A DNA stretch of 64,000 nt from Uranotaenia lowii (GCF_029784155.1 NC_073691.1:66780839-66844838), one strand, 5' to 3'; shown: positions 32,371 through 44,217, counted from the stretch's first letter. Made by a program: numbers and translations. The notes: generated by a model not told the origin, from the sequence alone.

Positions 32371-34539
32371 TAGACTGGCCCATAACAAAAAAAATCCTTA
32401 TATTTCACGCGGCACCCCTTAGATTGGTGCATTTAGGTGAAAAAATGACTTTCTGAAAGTTTCAGGTCATTTGGCAGAAGCACGAGCTGGCGCAAAGGAC
32501 TTAAAATTTGTATGGAGATTTTCGGCAAAATGTATGAAAAATTGGCATACTTTCACTCTTTGTGTTCTAAAATATGTTTCCAGTATGCTAGAAAGCTCAG
32601 AATTTCAGGAATTGTAGACCAAACAATGACAAACAAGTTTGTAGAAAATTGTGACGCGATACGAGTTGACTGAGATGAGTTATCCGCAATTGAATGTGTG
32701 ATATTTTTTTTCGCATTTCTTTGATATATCGTGAACGGTGTAACCGTTTGTTACAAAATTCTTGTTGTTTTTAAATTGGTACATTGTAAAGTTTGAGTGA
32801 ATGTTCATTTGTTTTATTTCCTGTTAGGTTTAAATAAAATATTGTTAGACGTAGGTTAAGTTAGGAACAGAATTTGTTAACACACTAGACAACACAACAT
32901 GAAGTGGGTTGAATGCAACCGGAAAATTCTCCCAATTGCAAATGGAAGGAGATTGCATGCAACTTCGTTGGCAGAAGAAAATGGTTGCAGCGTTAACGCC
33001 TTCATACTGGCGCGATTTTGCCAAGGCACAAAGGAGGTGATTTCAATTCAATTTGATCGCCAACGGTCATTAGTTAAACAGGCGTGAGTGTGATCAAACC
33101 GATATAGTGGAGCAAAGAAAGTGGTGAAAAAGTGTCACGGTGGCCATTTCGGACTACTTACAGGACACGAGCCTTATTCAGGACCCTTTTTTCCTTACCA
33201 TAAAAACCCTTTCTCGCTACTCAAGCGGCAAGCCGTTTGACAAGCACCCGATCACACTCCTCGGCCTAGTGGGCCCAGTAGCCCACTACGTCTAACCCGT
33301 AAAAGATCTTCGAGATCCTCTGGTCTGCGGGCCATTAACGTAAAGGAGGATTTTCCCTCGGATCGGGGAAGACCCGATTCTAATTTCCAAGGATTCTACC
33401 AATTCTTCTCGATTCTACCAATCAGGTCAGCCTGGGTAGGTCGATTGAGTCAAAGAAGGAAGCGCCTGTGATATCCCCCCCCACTCCACGTTAGAGTCAG
33501 TACAGTCTCAGGAAAGACTGACTCTAGTAAGCCACCATTTTGTTCGGCGGTTGGACCCACGCGTCACCGCTGATCGCCAACATCGTAGCTACCACCCAGT
33601 TCAGCATCCAGCAAGCAGCAGCAGAGAACCAGCAGCGAGCGCTCGCCAGTCGACAACAGCAGCAGCAGCGAGATAAGTCAAAGTTGCATTCTCCCACCCA
33701 TTACACTACACAAAAATACACACTTTTAATTGAAATAGACCGGTTTTATTTTCCTTCAGTAGACTTCATTTTCTTTCAATAAATAATTTATTCCGTTACA
33801 AAACAGTTTTATATATTTTGGTGAAACAAGACAAACGAGCCTTTGCTGTACCGTTGAACGCGTAGCCCCTCCAATTACCCTGTGGTTCGCCGACTCTGAG
33901 ACTAAGTCAAAGAGTCTCGTGCCACTGAGTTAGCACAAGTAATTCCGATAGTTTCATAAACAGTTTCAACGGTGTATGGGCTAATAATCGCACTCACTTG
34001 ATCGCATCGTCACACAATGCAGCAGCTCATAGTTTATCAAACCTTTCTTTGAACTTTTTGCAAAGATATTTGTTATAAAATAAGCTACAATTTTGCCGAG
34101 GACACAAACTTTCTATCTGATATTTTTATTGTGTGACAATGCGATCAAGTTAGTACTATACACCGTTCACGATATATCGATGAAATGTGAAAAAGATCAC
34201 ACATTCAATTGCGGATAACTCATTATAGTCAACTCGTATTGCGTCACAATCTTCTACAAACTTGTTTGTCATTGTTTGAACTACAATCCCTGAAATTCTG
34301 AGCTTTCTAGCATACTGGAAACGCATTTTAGAATACAAAGAGTGAAAGTATGTCGATTTTTCATACATTTTGCCGAAAATTTTCATACAAATTTTAAGTC
34401 CTTTGCGCCAGCTCGTGCTTCGGCCAAATAACCTGAAACTTTCAGAAAGTCATTTTTTCACCTAAAGGCACCAATATAGGGGGTGCCGCGTTGAAAAAAA
34501 TGTTGTAAAAATCATCCCATACAAATTTGGGCCAGTCTA
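32371..34539. mobile_element. hAT-like foldback element with about 380-bp inverted arms
   Basis: Direct repeats CTCTATAT (32363-32370 and 34540-34547) flank an element whose termini are TAGACTGGCCCA in both inward readings. The arms, about 32371-32745 and 34156-34539, are diverged inverted copies of each other. For example, CGAGCTGGCGCAAAGGACTT at 32483 matches the complement of AAGTCCTTTGCGCCAGCTCG at 34397. An 8-bp duplication suits hAT or a related superfamily. No transposase frame exists. The 1.4-kb centre holds LTR-like sequence. Confidence 0.75.
33467..33800 (+). repeat. LTR-like segment
   Basis: The segment begins TGTGATATCC just after a purine-rich AAAGAAGGAAG (possible polypurine tract) and ends ATTTATTCCGTTACA after AATAAATAA. 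This TG...CA outline with a poly-A signal near the end suggests a 3' LTR with some upstream internal sequence (33100-33466). No second LTR or pol was found. It lies in the centre of the foldback element. The CAG-rich frame inside (33540-33782, Gln-rich) is probably not a gene. Confidence 0.35.
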
Positions 34540-35777
34540 CTCTATATGTTAGATTTTCTGTTCACGAACCGGTCGAAGGAAAAAAGAAGGAAGGATCGCC
34601 CATTTATCGTAAATCAGTTCACTCAAATCGTAAATGTCGAATAAGCGTATTCTCAACTATTTGGAGACATATTTACGAATTGACTAAACTGCTATCCGAT
34701 TCAACTTTTTTGGGCAAAGCTTGTCCTAAATGAATGATAGAAAATCACTCAATACCAACTTGTTTACGATGGTTATTGAAAATGTATTAATATTCGATTT
34801 GGATTATCATTTCTATTACGATTTCATGTTTGCTGGGGTGCAAAACAAAGGTTCCAAAATAACAACTCGGAAAGCTGGTTCTTGCGACATTATTCATTTT
34901 CTCAGAAAATGCTTCGGTTAGTGTTGAGAAATAGAAGTTTTCAATGAAATTTGTTTTCGAATATGGTTTAAACTACATATCTGTGTAGAATGAGTGGTTC
35001 TTATAAGACGCGGGGTAAGTTCAAGTGATATTTTTATGACTTAACAAATTTTTAGCATCACATTTTGTTCCTACAGTGGCCACCGTCATCATTGGATAAG
35101 TTTCCGCAACTGAATTCATTAATGGTTATTGGAGTTAATGGGAGTAACGAGCCATTTACATCCGACAATGGAAATTTGATGGAGAGTTCCTCGCAGCCCC
35201 GATTTCAAGCTGTTGCAGCTAGGGAGAGGAGATTTTTCCAATGCAGAAGGGTACAGATTTTAGAAGGACTTGATTTGATAACAAGGGACCGCCCTACGAT
35301 TGTTGTGCAATTTACAGGAATGTTCTGTAGAGCGCATATCACCCGCAGGGATCCAGACAATGTTCCAGTTATTTAAAAGTAAGTTCTCTTTCTATTTTGC
35401 TTTTTCAGACACATCCACCAAATCACATGGCCACTCTGCAGAAAGCCGAATCTTGTTGGAAATCATGCAAGTGAGCAGAAATAAGCGAATTTTAAGACGA
35501 TATAAATCAAGCTTTAAGATAAAATTTATGAATTTTCAAAACCTCGTTTAAGCCAAATCCGTTATACAAAAGGTTGTAAGTGCATAATCACACGAATTAC
35601 GATTGTGTTGATTACACTAGCATGTTTCTTATTTATTGTTGAATTGAAAACCGAATTTTTAAGACAGTTTTGATCCATATTTTAAATACTAGAATTAAAA
35701 ATGTGTTATGATATTTCAACATTGATTTTCTCGAAACACCTCAGGTGGTTCATACGACTTAATCAAAACAAACTATA

Positions 35778-37860
35778 GAATTCTTTTAATTTTTGAAAAC
35801 TCAAAACATACATATTGCTGCCATCACTGAACCTTTTTAAAGCCAGACAATAACTTGAAAAGCAATGCTTTCTTTACAGTTTTGAGAAATGATCGACTTG
35901 ATCGACAAGGTGAGGGTGTAACTATTTTCATCAATAGTCGTCTCAAATTTAGACTTCTTCCTTCTTTCAATACAAAAGTCTTAGAAACAGTTGGAATTGA
36001 ATAAGAAACGTTTATGGGGAAAATTATAATTATTGTCGAATATTTGCCGTTTCAATGTAGCGGTGAACAGAAAAATTTTTGAAGGAAGATTTACAAAAAC
36101 TCACCAGAAATAAATCTATTTTTTTTATAAGTAACTTTAATGCAAAACACCGATCTTGGAATAATATTTCATCAAATTCAAATGGGACTATTTTATTTAA
36201 TGACTTTATCTGCAGGTTATTATACTGTTGAATACCCTAATGGGCATACTTGTTTCTCTTCGATAAGAAACGCTTCCCCAATTGATTTGGTTCTAACGGA
36301 TTTAGGCGAGCATTGTAGTCAATTAGTTACACATGCGGACCTCGATTCAGGCCACCTTCCAGTAACTTTTTCTTTATCCTTAAGTCCCATTAAAAACCCT
36401 TTAAAATCAACTTTTAACTTTCAAAATGCTGACTGGGAGCGATATAGGAATTTTATTGAACGTAATTTAGATGTAAACGATCCACTGAATTCAATTGAAG
36501 ATATGATTTGGCTGTAGCAAATTTGACAACTTCAATAGCTAAAGCCGCTTCAATACCTAAAGTTAAACATAAATTTAATCAACCTTTGATCGATGATGAT
36601 CTTCAGTTTTTGATACGACTGAAAATATTCGTCGACGTCAATATCAACAAACTAGGGATCCTTATTTGAAATTTATTTATTGCGACCTTCAAAAAGAGAT
36701 CAAACGTCGTTAAAATTTCATCCGTAATGAAAATTTTGCTAAAGCAGTAGAGGACATAGAACCCTACTCAAAGCCGTTTTGGAAATTAACAGAAATTCTG
36801 AAAAAGCCCAAGAAACCAATTCCTGCTTTGAAAGATGGGGAAAAACTCCATTTAACTAATGCAGAAAAGCTCAAAAATAAGCCAAACAATTTGAGTCTGC
36901 TCATGATTTTAATTTAAAAGTTGTAAGTCCAATTGATGCTCAAATTTCTCTTAAATTTGATGATATTCTTTCTAAGCATAATGTATTTCAAAGTTCTTGT
37001 TAGACAAATATTGATGAACTTAAATTGATTTTTAAAAAAATTTAAAATATGAAAGCTCCGGAAAAAGATGGGAATTTCTATATTCTTATTAAAAAGTTGC
37101 TTGAAATCACTTTTAATTTTTTAGTTCAAATCTTCAATAAATGTTTTCACTTGGCTTATTTTCCCAATGAATGGAAAAATGCCAAAGTAACTCCAATTTT
37201 GAAACCTGGAAAAGTGTTTCAGAGCCTTCAAGTTATCGACCAGTTAGTTTGCTTCCTTCTTTAAAAACTACTTGATAGAGTTATTTTAAATAGAATGATG
37301 ATTCACATTGATCAGAATTCTATTTTTCCTGATGAACAATTTGGTTTTCGTCATGGACATTCTACTACACATCAACTCTTGAGTGTAACCCATATGATTA
37401 ATGCTAGCAAATCTGAAGGTTATTCAACTGGTGTTGCTCTTCTAGATATTGAAAAAACTTTTGACAGTGTTTGGTACAAAGGTTTAGTAGCTAAATTAGC
37501 TTGATTTGATTTTCCTGTATATCTCACCAAAATTATTCAAAATTATTTGACTAGCCGAACCTTACAAGTAAGCTATCAAAATTCATGCTCTGAAAGGACA
37601 CCCATTAGAGCTGGTGTCCCTCAGGGTAGTATACTTGGGCCAATTTTATACAATATTTTTACTTCTGATCTTTCTGATGGACCAGAAGGAAAAGGAAGAA
37701 GATTATTTGCTGACGACACTTTGCTTTCAGCCAAAGGTCGAAATTTACGGGTGGTACGCAGGAGATTGCAACCAAATTTAAATTCCTTTTTGAATTACTT
37801 GAAAATGTGGAAAAAATTTCAGTTAATTATTGAGCTGACACCCAATTTAATGTAATAATG
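35778..37860 (+). pseudogene. Jockey LINE ORF2, endonuclease and RT, decayed
   Basis: Continuing from 31833, the endonuclease domain shows NIHIAAITEPFLKP near 35795-35835 and a GGGV-like motif changed to GEGVTIFI near 35910. SPIDLVLTDLG follows near 36275 and the SDH-like DSGHLPVTFSL near 36345. The linker (36520-37040) has many stops. The RT shows KAPEKDGNFYIL (37052), NAKVTPILKPGK (37180), DEQFGFRHGHSTTHQLL (37332), motif A ALLDIEKTFDSVWYKGL (37434), motif B AGVPQGSILGPILYNIF (37612) and motif C FADDTLLSA (37707), with its two Asp residues kept. The frame then ends at 37855 and most of the post-RT domain is missing. It is inactive. Confidence 0.82.
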
Positions 37861-37907
37861 TAATCAAAATGTAATGATAAATTGGTACAAATAAAGACAA
37901 ATTAAAA

Positions 37908-38105
37908 AAAATCAGTACTTGCCCGCACTGTGTATTGTGTTCTCCAGTGTTAGGCCAACGGACTTCGCTCAGTCCCAGAATTTAAAGCTTGAGGCGGCTA
38001 GCTTCTCTAGAAAGTTGAGCCAGCTTGCCTTGTTGGGCAAGGGTTAAAACGTTCCAAGTTCCAATTCGTGTCCGTGTTTTCATGCTTAAAGTCGTCTTTT
38101 TATAC
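37908..38105 (-). pseudogene. RTE/CFDP2-like LINE relic, 5' endonuclease fragment
   Basis: Read on the minus strand, this encodes MKTRTRIGTWNVLTLAQQGK, then a stop, then ILGLSEVRWPNTGEH, the start of an endonuclease domain. It aligns with copy C at 51256-51425. The Jockey element at 30183-37907 inserted into it. The continuation to the left of 30183 is largely lost. Confidence 0.75.
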
Positions 38106-40560
38106 TTCACCATCTTAAAATGTCTGACATTGTGTAAAAATTATCCATCTGACAATTACAACAATTTTTGATTCCAAGGAGTCATTTTTTTTTCAAATTA
38201 AACTTGCAGAAACAAGACATTTTTAAAATATGTACTGCTTTTTAATGCCAGAGCTTATGTAACAGATAAGAACATTACCAAGCCATAATCATGAATGCGG
38301 ACATTATCTTCGAGTTGAGCATAAAAGTGCCACTGAAACAACAACACACGCCTTTCGAGTCCTGTTCACATGAACCAATATGCCTATCCTACCCGAAGCA
38401 ATTCATATTCAAATTTATTCAATCCGTGGTTTCACATCGCGTGGCAGCTACGCGACGAGGAGAAGAAAAAATCCTCAACACCATCCTGCGGATTGCGTAG
38501 ATTTTGCGTATCATTTGACAACATAATCTGCGTGTTTCGCTACCCTCAGATTTTTGTCTTTCCGGGGGCCTCTATGTCTAAGCAGCTTTGCAGCGGATTT
38601 TCACGATGTTTGTTTTTCCTCTTTCTCAATCACACCTGTCACATTTGGGCTGGCTAACGCACCAAATTTCCACGCTAATGCCCAACACGATGGCTTTGTT
38701 CAGGAGAAAAAAAATCTCAACATGTGCCCCATTTCCGCATCTCAAGTGCGGATATTCGAAAATTCAATCAACCATTGAGGTTGTGGCACAGTTTAGGAAC
38801 TTTCTAAAGCTACACCAAGTGTGAGGGTAGGACTTCATCTAGCGAAAAATGGAAGCGGAGACATCCTTTTCTTTTTTTCACATTAGATAGAAATGGGAAA
38901 ATAGTAGAGATAAATAAACGCTGATAAGTTTTAGAAATATTTTCTGTCATATCATACCAAAAGTTAAAGTCTTTATGGATAATTTGGATTTGTTCAACAA
39001 ATTTCGAACATGTTTTTTTTTATACACGCTTGGAATAATAGTGGCTTATCCCACTGTGAATTATGCTTCGGCACATCGCAATCTGCGATACTTGCTATAG
39101 TTACTAGTTCCAGCTCCCAAAGGAAAATTGAAGCAAAAAAGTTTCCGACATTAGTGGTAAAACACAGGCCACAGATTGTCGGTTTTCGACAATGGCTTCC
39201 TGGAGCTTTGACAAAGTGAGAAATCGTTCAAACTTTTTCGCCATCAAATTTCTGCCAAAGTCTGCTTGCTAGCTGGGGTACAATTATGTTAGATGCTAGT
39301 AGCTTAAACCGATAATCGGTTGAAATGAAAGAAAATGAGTGGAAAATTTACTTTACCTTATAAATTTGTTATTTTAACTTTACAGAAAGAGTGAAAAATA
39401 ATGTTCAAAGTTTTGAATCAGTATTTGAGAAAAATATTTCACAAGACAAGATTGCTTTAATAAACAACACTTTGTACCCGATGACAATGTAGAGCTTCCA
39501 GCTAGAACACAAGCCAGAAGCATTTCCGCTTAAATTCCGTTTTCTTAAGGTTGTCATCATATTTCCTGCTCTCAATTTGTGCTTCCATTTGAACGTCAAT
39601 AAACTTTACAAGATTACGGCTAGCTGAAAAGCCAAATCTTAGTCCAGTAAGACAACACAACAAGAGGAAAAACCACTAATAGCGTTGCTCCACCAAGCTC
39701 AGAAATCTTCCACGGCTTAGTCACAACGTGCTGTTTACATTGGGTGGCAGAAGAATAAACTTTATGTCATTTTAAGGCTGCCGGGAGTGGAATTTGCTCA
39801 TTTCTTCTAAACAAAATCAGGATCTAAGGTTTTCCTACCTCTTGTCGTGACAAAGCGGAATTGTGAAAACGTTTCGACTTGGAGAAGCTGCAAAAAATAC
39901 AAAGTAAAACATCCGGAAAGATCACATTCGAAGACCTGCTGCGGAAAAAGGAACAACAAAAAATAGCAAAACGTTGTGACGGCTTTCTCGCAGCAACCGT
40001 AAAAGATTATTAAGTTTTATCTTGTCACTTTTGCTGTTAACGTGGTCACGTCACTTTTTTATTTTAGTATTCGATTTAGAATTTCTTCCGGGACGGCACC
40101 CAGCTGCTAACATTGTTGTGTTGAGATTTTTTCTATGAATTAGGAAAGGACGCTTTGCCAGAGTGTCTCATTATATTATAGACCGACTCAACATTTTAAA
40201 CTTTTATTTCGAGAGGTATTCTCTTGATAGTTTTTGCTAGAATATGAATTATAAAGTCAAAAAGCTTATACGGTCAGGTGACGAGACTCGCCAAGTTGAT
40301 TATGCTCGACTACAGGTGTTTTGACCGCGCAACGTGAGTTTGAATGAGGTCAAATCTGAAGTCATTAGTAAATGGTATAATTTGGCGAGTAACGACACGT
40401 GACTCGCAGAACAAGGCTCCGTAAATTTCACATGGGTAAACTATTGAAACATAGAGGGCGAACACGGTTTTCTTGCGACACCAAATAAGTCATGCCAATT
40501 TTCTTATGATGTTTGGGATCAAGCCAAAATTTTAGGGTAGTTTAAAAAAAAAGTAAATCG
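38106..40560. other. Noncoding stretch
   Basis: About 2.4 kb without a feature I can name. Overlapping short frames at 38290-38830 in several phases do not look like a gene. Confidence 0.4.
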
Positions 40561-40639
40561 ATGGAGCCTTGAGTGTAAAATTGAATGCATTTTCGCTTGA
40601 GGAGGGCATCAAAGTCTTAACTGTGTCATCCAGTACCAG

Positions 40640-41260
40640 TTTCTCAGGTTACTTATTCCATTTTCTTGACATGTCCTTCTCGTCTTTGAGTGTCTTCATT
40701 CCCTTCCGAAGTTCCCGCTTAATTACTACCGAGTATTGCTCCATCGGGTGCAGCTCTGGACAGTTTGGTGGTGGGTTTATGTTCTTTGGAACAAGATGGC
40801 CAGAGTTGGCCTCATACCACTCCAGGACACTTTTAGAATAGTGGCATGATGCCAAATCTGGCCAAAATAGCGGAGTTTCGTCGTGCTGCCGCAAGAACGG
40901 CAAAAGGCGCTTCTCCAGGCACTCAGATTTGTTGATCTCGCCATTTACTGTGCCCTTTGTCACGAAAGGCTCACTCCTCAGGCCGCAAGAGCAGATGGCC
41001 TGTCGAACGAGATATTTGGAGGCAACTTTCATTTTCTTCTTCTTAAATTTGTCGTTCACTTAAAACTTGCTCTGGCTGGTGAAAAACTCCAACCCCGGAA
41101 TTGGCTTGAAATCGTCTTTTGTATACATTTCGTCGTCCATCACACAGCAGCCATATTTTGTCAGTATCTTCTTTTATCTCTACGTACGTAGTCCAGCTCT
41201 CTTTTTTGAATTCTGGACGTAGCTTTGCGACATGCCGATCTTTTAAGCCAATCACGGCTT
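40640..41260 (-). pseudogene. Second mariner-like transposase relic
   Basis: The minus strand encodes part of a Tc1/mariner-type DDE transposase distinct from the DD37E family nearby. From 41255 down it has ATSRIQKRELDYV-like text, then the first catalytic region in decayed form (KIWLLCDGRRNVYK). QAICSCGLRSEPFVTKGTVN, CLEKRLLPFLRQHDETPLFW, PDLASCHYSKSVLEWYEAN and PELHPMEQYSVVIKRELRK follow. The last holds the final acidic residue as Glu. The first Asp motif is shifted or lost, and frameshifts lie near 41050. No TIRs were defined. Inactive. Confidence 0.7.
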
Positions 41261-41805
41261 AAGACGTTTGGATCTGCCTCACCTTTCCCTCCGTCCGCGA
41301 TTGGCAAGTGGACCAGCATCCAGCCCAGGAAAGTCCACCAGGTAGAGGAGAAGCCAACTAGCGCAAAGACGAGTGAAGGTGTAGGAACATCCTGTGCAGA
41401 AAGACCAGCCAATGCAGATGCACTAAGCACAGAGGATCACCAGCGCAGAAGACACGACATGCTCCCTCTATCCAGGTCGGTAAGACGGTTTCCGAGAGGG
41501 TTATTATCAACGTGGTCACGAGCTACGCTTCGATTAGTAAGGTGAACTCATTTCCGACAGCCGGGAGTAAAGCATGGATCACGATGAATCTGGTCGCATT
41601 AAAAAGGATTTATCTCGGAGCTATGTTAACGAAATAAAAATGTTTTGTAATCAAAATGTAGGAGTTTTATTGCACTTTAAAGGAAAAATAACGAAACAAA
41701 TATTCCGATGTTGTTTTGATGAATTTTTGAACTTTTCGCGTACCACTCATCATAGTTTGGACACCCTATTCGCTGACCTCAGCGGCCATTTTGTTCCACA
41801 ATCTC
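41261..41805. other. Spacer between two transposase relics
   Basis: The 41260-41540 part is GC-richer and open in two opposite frames (about 90-106 codons) but matches nothing I recognise. It may be another element fragment. The 41600-41770 part may be the end of the next transposon. Confidence 0.35.
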
Positions 41806-41810
41806 TTCAT

Positions 41811-42610
41811 CTATGTTGCATCCCGAGTCGTTCTACCATTCTTCTTCATCTTCTGCTTGACAATTGACCAAAATTTTTCGATAGGGCGAAATTGAGGGCA
41901 GTTTGGTGGGTTGATGTCCTTTTCCACAAAATCCACCCGTTTATCCGATACCACTGTATTTAGTACCTCTTTGCTGTAGTGGCAGCTTGCCAAATCTGGC
42001 GAAAACTTTACTGGTCCTTTGTGAGATCTAATATACGGAAAAATGGTTTTGTTTTTCTCAAAAATCGGGGTTTTTCGTCCGCAGCTGCAAATACCTTGCC
42101 TGATCAAACCCTTTCTTGAAAATTTATCGGCCAAAACGAATTAGAACTTGGCGGGGACATCACCCCGACCAGTGGCTTTGTAAAATTTTTGGCCAGGAAG
42201 CCGCCCAAAATCCATTTTCACGCACTTTTCGTTATCCATGAGGATGCATCCGTCGTACTTCTTTAGAACCTTGTTGTATAACTTCCGGGCGCATCCTTTG
42301 GTTTCTACATTCTTCTTCAATGTCCGGTTTGGTTGCTTACTGGCCCGATAAGATCGTATTCCTTCGTGCAGACGAATTTCTTGGCGATGTCATATTCCGA
42401 CTGCCCTGGGTTTACCTTGATCGTTCTCAACACCTTCAAATGCAGTTTCCGATGCTTAGATCCACTATAACGCTTGGTATGAACCAGCCAATCGATAGTA
42501 TACATCTCACGGAAACATTTGATAACGCTGCACACGATCGATTTGACCATCTTTACAGATTTCGCGATTTTTGAACCCGACTACGACGGATTTTTGACAT
42601 GGGTGTCCAA
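41811..42610 (-). pseudogene. Third mariner-like transposase relic
   Basis: Another minus-strand Tc1/mariner-type transposase, diverged from both others. It has an N-terminal region MVKSIVCSVIKCFREMYTID near 42550, LMDNEKCVKMDFGRLPGQKF around the first Asp (about 42180-42240, where DNE replaces DDE), and LIRQGICSCGRKTPIFEKNK. FSPDLASCHYSKEVLNTVV and PQFRPIEKFWSIVKQKMKK follow, with second Asp and Glu present. I count 38 residues between those two. Stops and frameshifts near 42130 and 42310 break it. It sits in the same orientation as the relic to its left. Confidence 0.72.
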
Positions 42611-43111
42611 AATTAATTTTCGTCTCGCGGCTTCAATCTCGTGTAACTTTTTTGAAGCAAAACGAATAGTAATGAGATTTTCATTAGAGAGATAGAGGAG
42701 ACATTTCCGAACAAAGTACTGTCAAAACATTCCAGATCCGACCATGATGGAATCTAGATATGGTGGTCTCACTTTGGCAAAAAGTAGACGAGGGTTGGAT
42801 GCGGAGGAGGGGGTGAAACGCAGCCGAAATTTGACAGCTGGCTGTTTGGCTGGCTGCTGGCTGGCTGGGATACCAGGTGCTCTGTTTTTTTGTAAAACAC
42901 GAAGTTTTGCCAATCATCAAGATGTTGCTTAGACAAAGATTTCGAAACAAAATCTTCCGGCTGAGCTCCGGGCTGGTAAGCAAAGCTGGAAGAGGTTGGA
43001 CCTATAAACGACGGTGCCAACTTTGTCGGTAGCGGTGAGTAACATTAATTTTACATTACTTATGACAAATTTATGCTTATTAAACACTTTTTTTTCTTTC
43101 AAGAGCTATCT

Positions 43112-43390
43112 AGAAACAGCAGAAAGTCATCGAATCGGATGGTAACATAGCAAGGCGTTACATTCCATCGTCCGAGAAGCGGCTGCAGGAACATCCGATC
43201 TTCATCGAGATGAAGAAGCTGCTTCAGGATTCGATGAGTGGGTTGGGGAATCAGTTTGATCCACTGCCGACTGTTGATTGTCCGGAATGGATCGAGCCCT
43301 GAAGGATTCCTGCTGTCCAATTGCTCGTCATCCTCGAGTGCGCAGCAAAGCTCCAGCTCAGTGCTGCTCGTGGGTGGTGGTGAAGGTAGA
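43112..43390 (+). pseudogene. Exon-like coding stretch with a frameshift, unknown protein
   Basis: After a pyrimidine tract and a TCTAG acceptor-like end (43111), an open frame encodes QQKVIESDGNIARRYIPSSE, then a stretch around RLQEHPIFIEMKKLLQDSMS and NQFDPLPTVDCPEWIEP, then TGA near 43300. One extra T near the TGA would account for a switch into the next frame, which continues GFLLSNCSSSSSAQQSSSSV and GGGEG before GTAGAT, a possible donor. Codon choice is more GC-rich than the surroundings. An upstream stretch ending CGGTAGCGGTGAGTAAC (about 43024-43041) could be another exon end. I do not recognise the protein. It may be a real exon with an unusual end, or a decayed copy of one. Confidence 0.4.
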
Positions 43391-43732
43391 TTAATCGTTT
43401 ATGATTTAATCATGAAAATTATCATTAGTAGAATTTATAGCATTCTTTTAGCAGAACCGATTAATTCATGAAACGTTCCAACCAGATTCCAATTGGGTTT
43501 TCCAGGTGAATTTGTGTAAAATATCATGATTTGCTAAGGTTTTGCTTCTGTGGTAAAAATAATAGATCAATACATGACTGAAAAAAGTGTGCAATGATAA
43601 AAAAGAGATTTTATGATAAATTAAGAGTATTTTTTGTGATCAACAATAATTTTTTTATATTTTTTCACATTGAATATCATGTAAACATCTTCTTTTCCTC
43701 TATAGAAAGATTTTCGATCAAATGAAAAGTTT

Positions 43733-43800
43733 TTAAAATACACACGTTTGTAACTGCCCGGATTCTAAATGATCATAGCCTTAGCTATTTTTTGATCGCA
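43733..43800 (-). repeat. Dispersed repeat, copy 2
   Basis: Reverse complement of the repeat at about 3400-3475: TACACACGTTTGTAACTGCC and GATCATAGCCTTAGCTAT here. Class unknown. Confidence 0.5.
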
Positions 43801-44217
43801 GAATAAGATTTTTATTTCAACAAATTCAACAACTTATTACCATGTTGATCTTAGAACATTAACAGAGAAAGTATCTGTTAAGAGAACGAATTACCAAGTT
43901 GGTTAAAGTCCTCTGTAAATAAACCAAAAAATAAAGGAATAGAAACGGTTCCAATAACTTAAGTCGATTTGGGGTCATTTTTCAATTTATCAAACAAACG
44001 CGGAGGTCTTAAAAACTATGTTGTGGTAAAATTAACTTGCATTAGTTCTAACACAACTTTAAAACAACGCTTTGCAACGTTTTTTATTTATTTAGATCAT
44101 CGTAGGTTGTCACGACATGTTTGACAAACTTTGAAAAGCCTCGCAACGTTGATTTTTATTCTTTTTCTAAACGATTTACGTGTTAAAAACGCACTTTATC
44201 TTTTCTGAATCAGAGCT

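Larger units (their letters stand above)
31834..35777. mobile_element. 3.9-kb TIR element in Jockey ORF2, GAATTC duplicated
   Basis: The ORF2 text YQDE-F is split with GAATTC on both sides (31828-31833 and 35778-35783). The element's ends are inverted repeats: TAGAGTTAGTTTTGATTAGG on the left and, read inward from the right, TATAGTTTGTTTTGATTAAG, continuing into GTCGTATGAAC on both. A fragment resembling this terminus (CAGTTTTGAATAGGTCGTAT) lies at 61324. Net of the nested 2.17-kb element it is about 1.77 kb. A frame at 35065-35376 is unrecognised. The superfamily is not clear; a 6-bp duplication is unusual. Confidence 0.7.
30183..37907 (+). mobile_element. Jockey-type LINE with nested insertions
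   Basis: The element is flanked by AAAATCAGTAC at 30172-30182 and 37908-37918, a convincing target duplication. It contains a 5' UTR (30183-30379), a gag-like ORF1 (30380), an overlapping ORF2 (31762) and an A-rich 3' end (ATAAAGACAAATTAAAAAAA). Without the 3944-bp insertion at 31834 it is about 3.8 kb, shorter than typical Jockey elements. The RT stops soon after motif C, implying a 3' internal deletion. Its right flank is the 5' end of an RTE-like LINE in reverse orientation, so it inserted into an older LINE. Confidence 0.85.

Noticed and set aside
33540..33782. Gln-rich 80-residue frame as a gene
   Set aside because: It lies in an LTR-like segment with CAG repeats, and no known domain or neighbouring exon supports it.
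41260..41545. 106-codon GC-richer frame as a host gene
   Set aside because: It is open on both strands, lies between transposase relics and has no recognisable domain.
41756..42612. GGGTGTCCAAA and TTTGGACACCC as TIRs of the third transposase
   Set aside because: The two copies face the wrong way (pointing outward) for the termini of one element enclosing the transposase.
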